Assembly (NCBI GenBank): GCA_001724265.1
Contig: MEDY01000392.1
Location: 1 to 28,051 of the forward strand
DNA from: Rhizaria sp. SCN 62-66
Taxonomy: Eukaryota > Rhizaria, unplaced
Direction of reading: 5' to 3'
Length of the DNA stretch: 28,051 nucleotides
The position numbers and the translations under genes were made by a program. Below, one piece after another: positions 27,936 to 28,051 of this stretch. Numbering within the stretch: the first letter of the stretch is position 1; each line of letters begins with the position of its first letter. The notes below the pieces were generated by a model, which saw nothing but the letters and a program-made list of their open reading frames with translations, made no database searches and was not told the DNA's origin.

Positions 27936-28051
27936 GGCAAAAGCTGTCAGAGATACAGTCCCGTCCGCAAACTCTTTCCGTGGGCCAAACACTGGCGGAT
28001 TTTTTCAGACCAAGAATTGATGCTCCCATCGATGAATGTGAATATAAAATT

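Larger units (their letters stand above)
27597..28051. other. Right-edge spacer with TATA box and inverted repeat; no gene visible
   Basis: No open frame with coding character is visible. Contents are the RPS29 3' end, a TATA box (27773) and a large inverted repeat, listed separately. A T6 run at 28001-28006 could end a Pol III transcript, but I recognise no tRNA, snRNA or other RNA motif. Confidence 0.5.

Noticed and set aside
28001-28006. T6 run as Pol III terminator of a small RNA
   Set aside because: The upstream bases match no RNA gene I know and no internal promoter boxes are visible.

Overview
This window comes from a nuclear eukaryotic genome. It has spliceosomal introns (donors mostly GTACG or GTAAGT, acceptors CAG, TAG or AAG), very long GC-rich and alanine-rich reading frames, AT-rich spacers, and eukaryote-specific families: eIF4G, PAT1, a kinesin, LRRC51, a mitochondrial presequence protease and ribosomal protein S29. 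LRRC51 is, to my knowledge, mostly found in species with cilia or flagella, so a flagellated protist or zoosporic fungus is plausible. The sequence does not name the organism.

Layout from left to right. (1) 1-820, minus strand: the 3'-truncated part of an eIF4G-type gene, with the start of its MIF4G domain at the window edge and less certain upstream exons to about 1590. (2) 2166-7043, plus strand: a 1625-codon PAT1-family decapping activator with a long H/G-, Q- and M/P-rich C-terminal tail. It is divergent from the eIF4G gene. (3) 8237-18976, plus strand: a giant kinesin, about 3579 codons, with motor, probable FHA domain, low-complexity body and C-terminal coiled coil. It is interrupted by an in-frame TAG exactly at the motor's switch I. 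(4) 19327-20433, minus strand: an LRRC51 orthologue, convergent with the kinesin. (5) 20898-26570, plus strand: a presequence protease (PreP/Cym1/PITRM1, M16C) nearly twice the usual length because of insertions. (6) 26809-27596, plus strand: a four-exon RPS29 (uS14) gene whose first coding exon is only the ATG. It has lost two of four zinc cysteines, and its C-terminal motif lies in a shifted frame. (7) 27773-28051: a TATA box and a 152-bp imperfect inverted repeat that contains a perfect 24-bp palindrome.

Functionally this is a mix of housekeeping genes: translation initiation (eIF4G), mRNA decapping (PAT1), the small ribosomal subunit (RPS29), mitochondrial peptide degradation (PreP) and cytoskeleton or cilium (kinesin, LRRC51). 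There is no operon and no clear mobile gene. The eIF4G/PAT1 divergent pair is the only arrangement that hints at co-regulation. A recurring theme is insertion of Ala/Ser/Asn/acidic low-complexity sequence into otherwise recognisable folds.

The points most worth checking are the stop codon at kinesin switch I together with a non-canonical switch II, the altered RPS29 gene, the insertion that separates the zinc ligands of the PreP active site, and the inverted repeat at the right edge. All family calls are from motif recognition by eye. No database search was possible.
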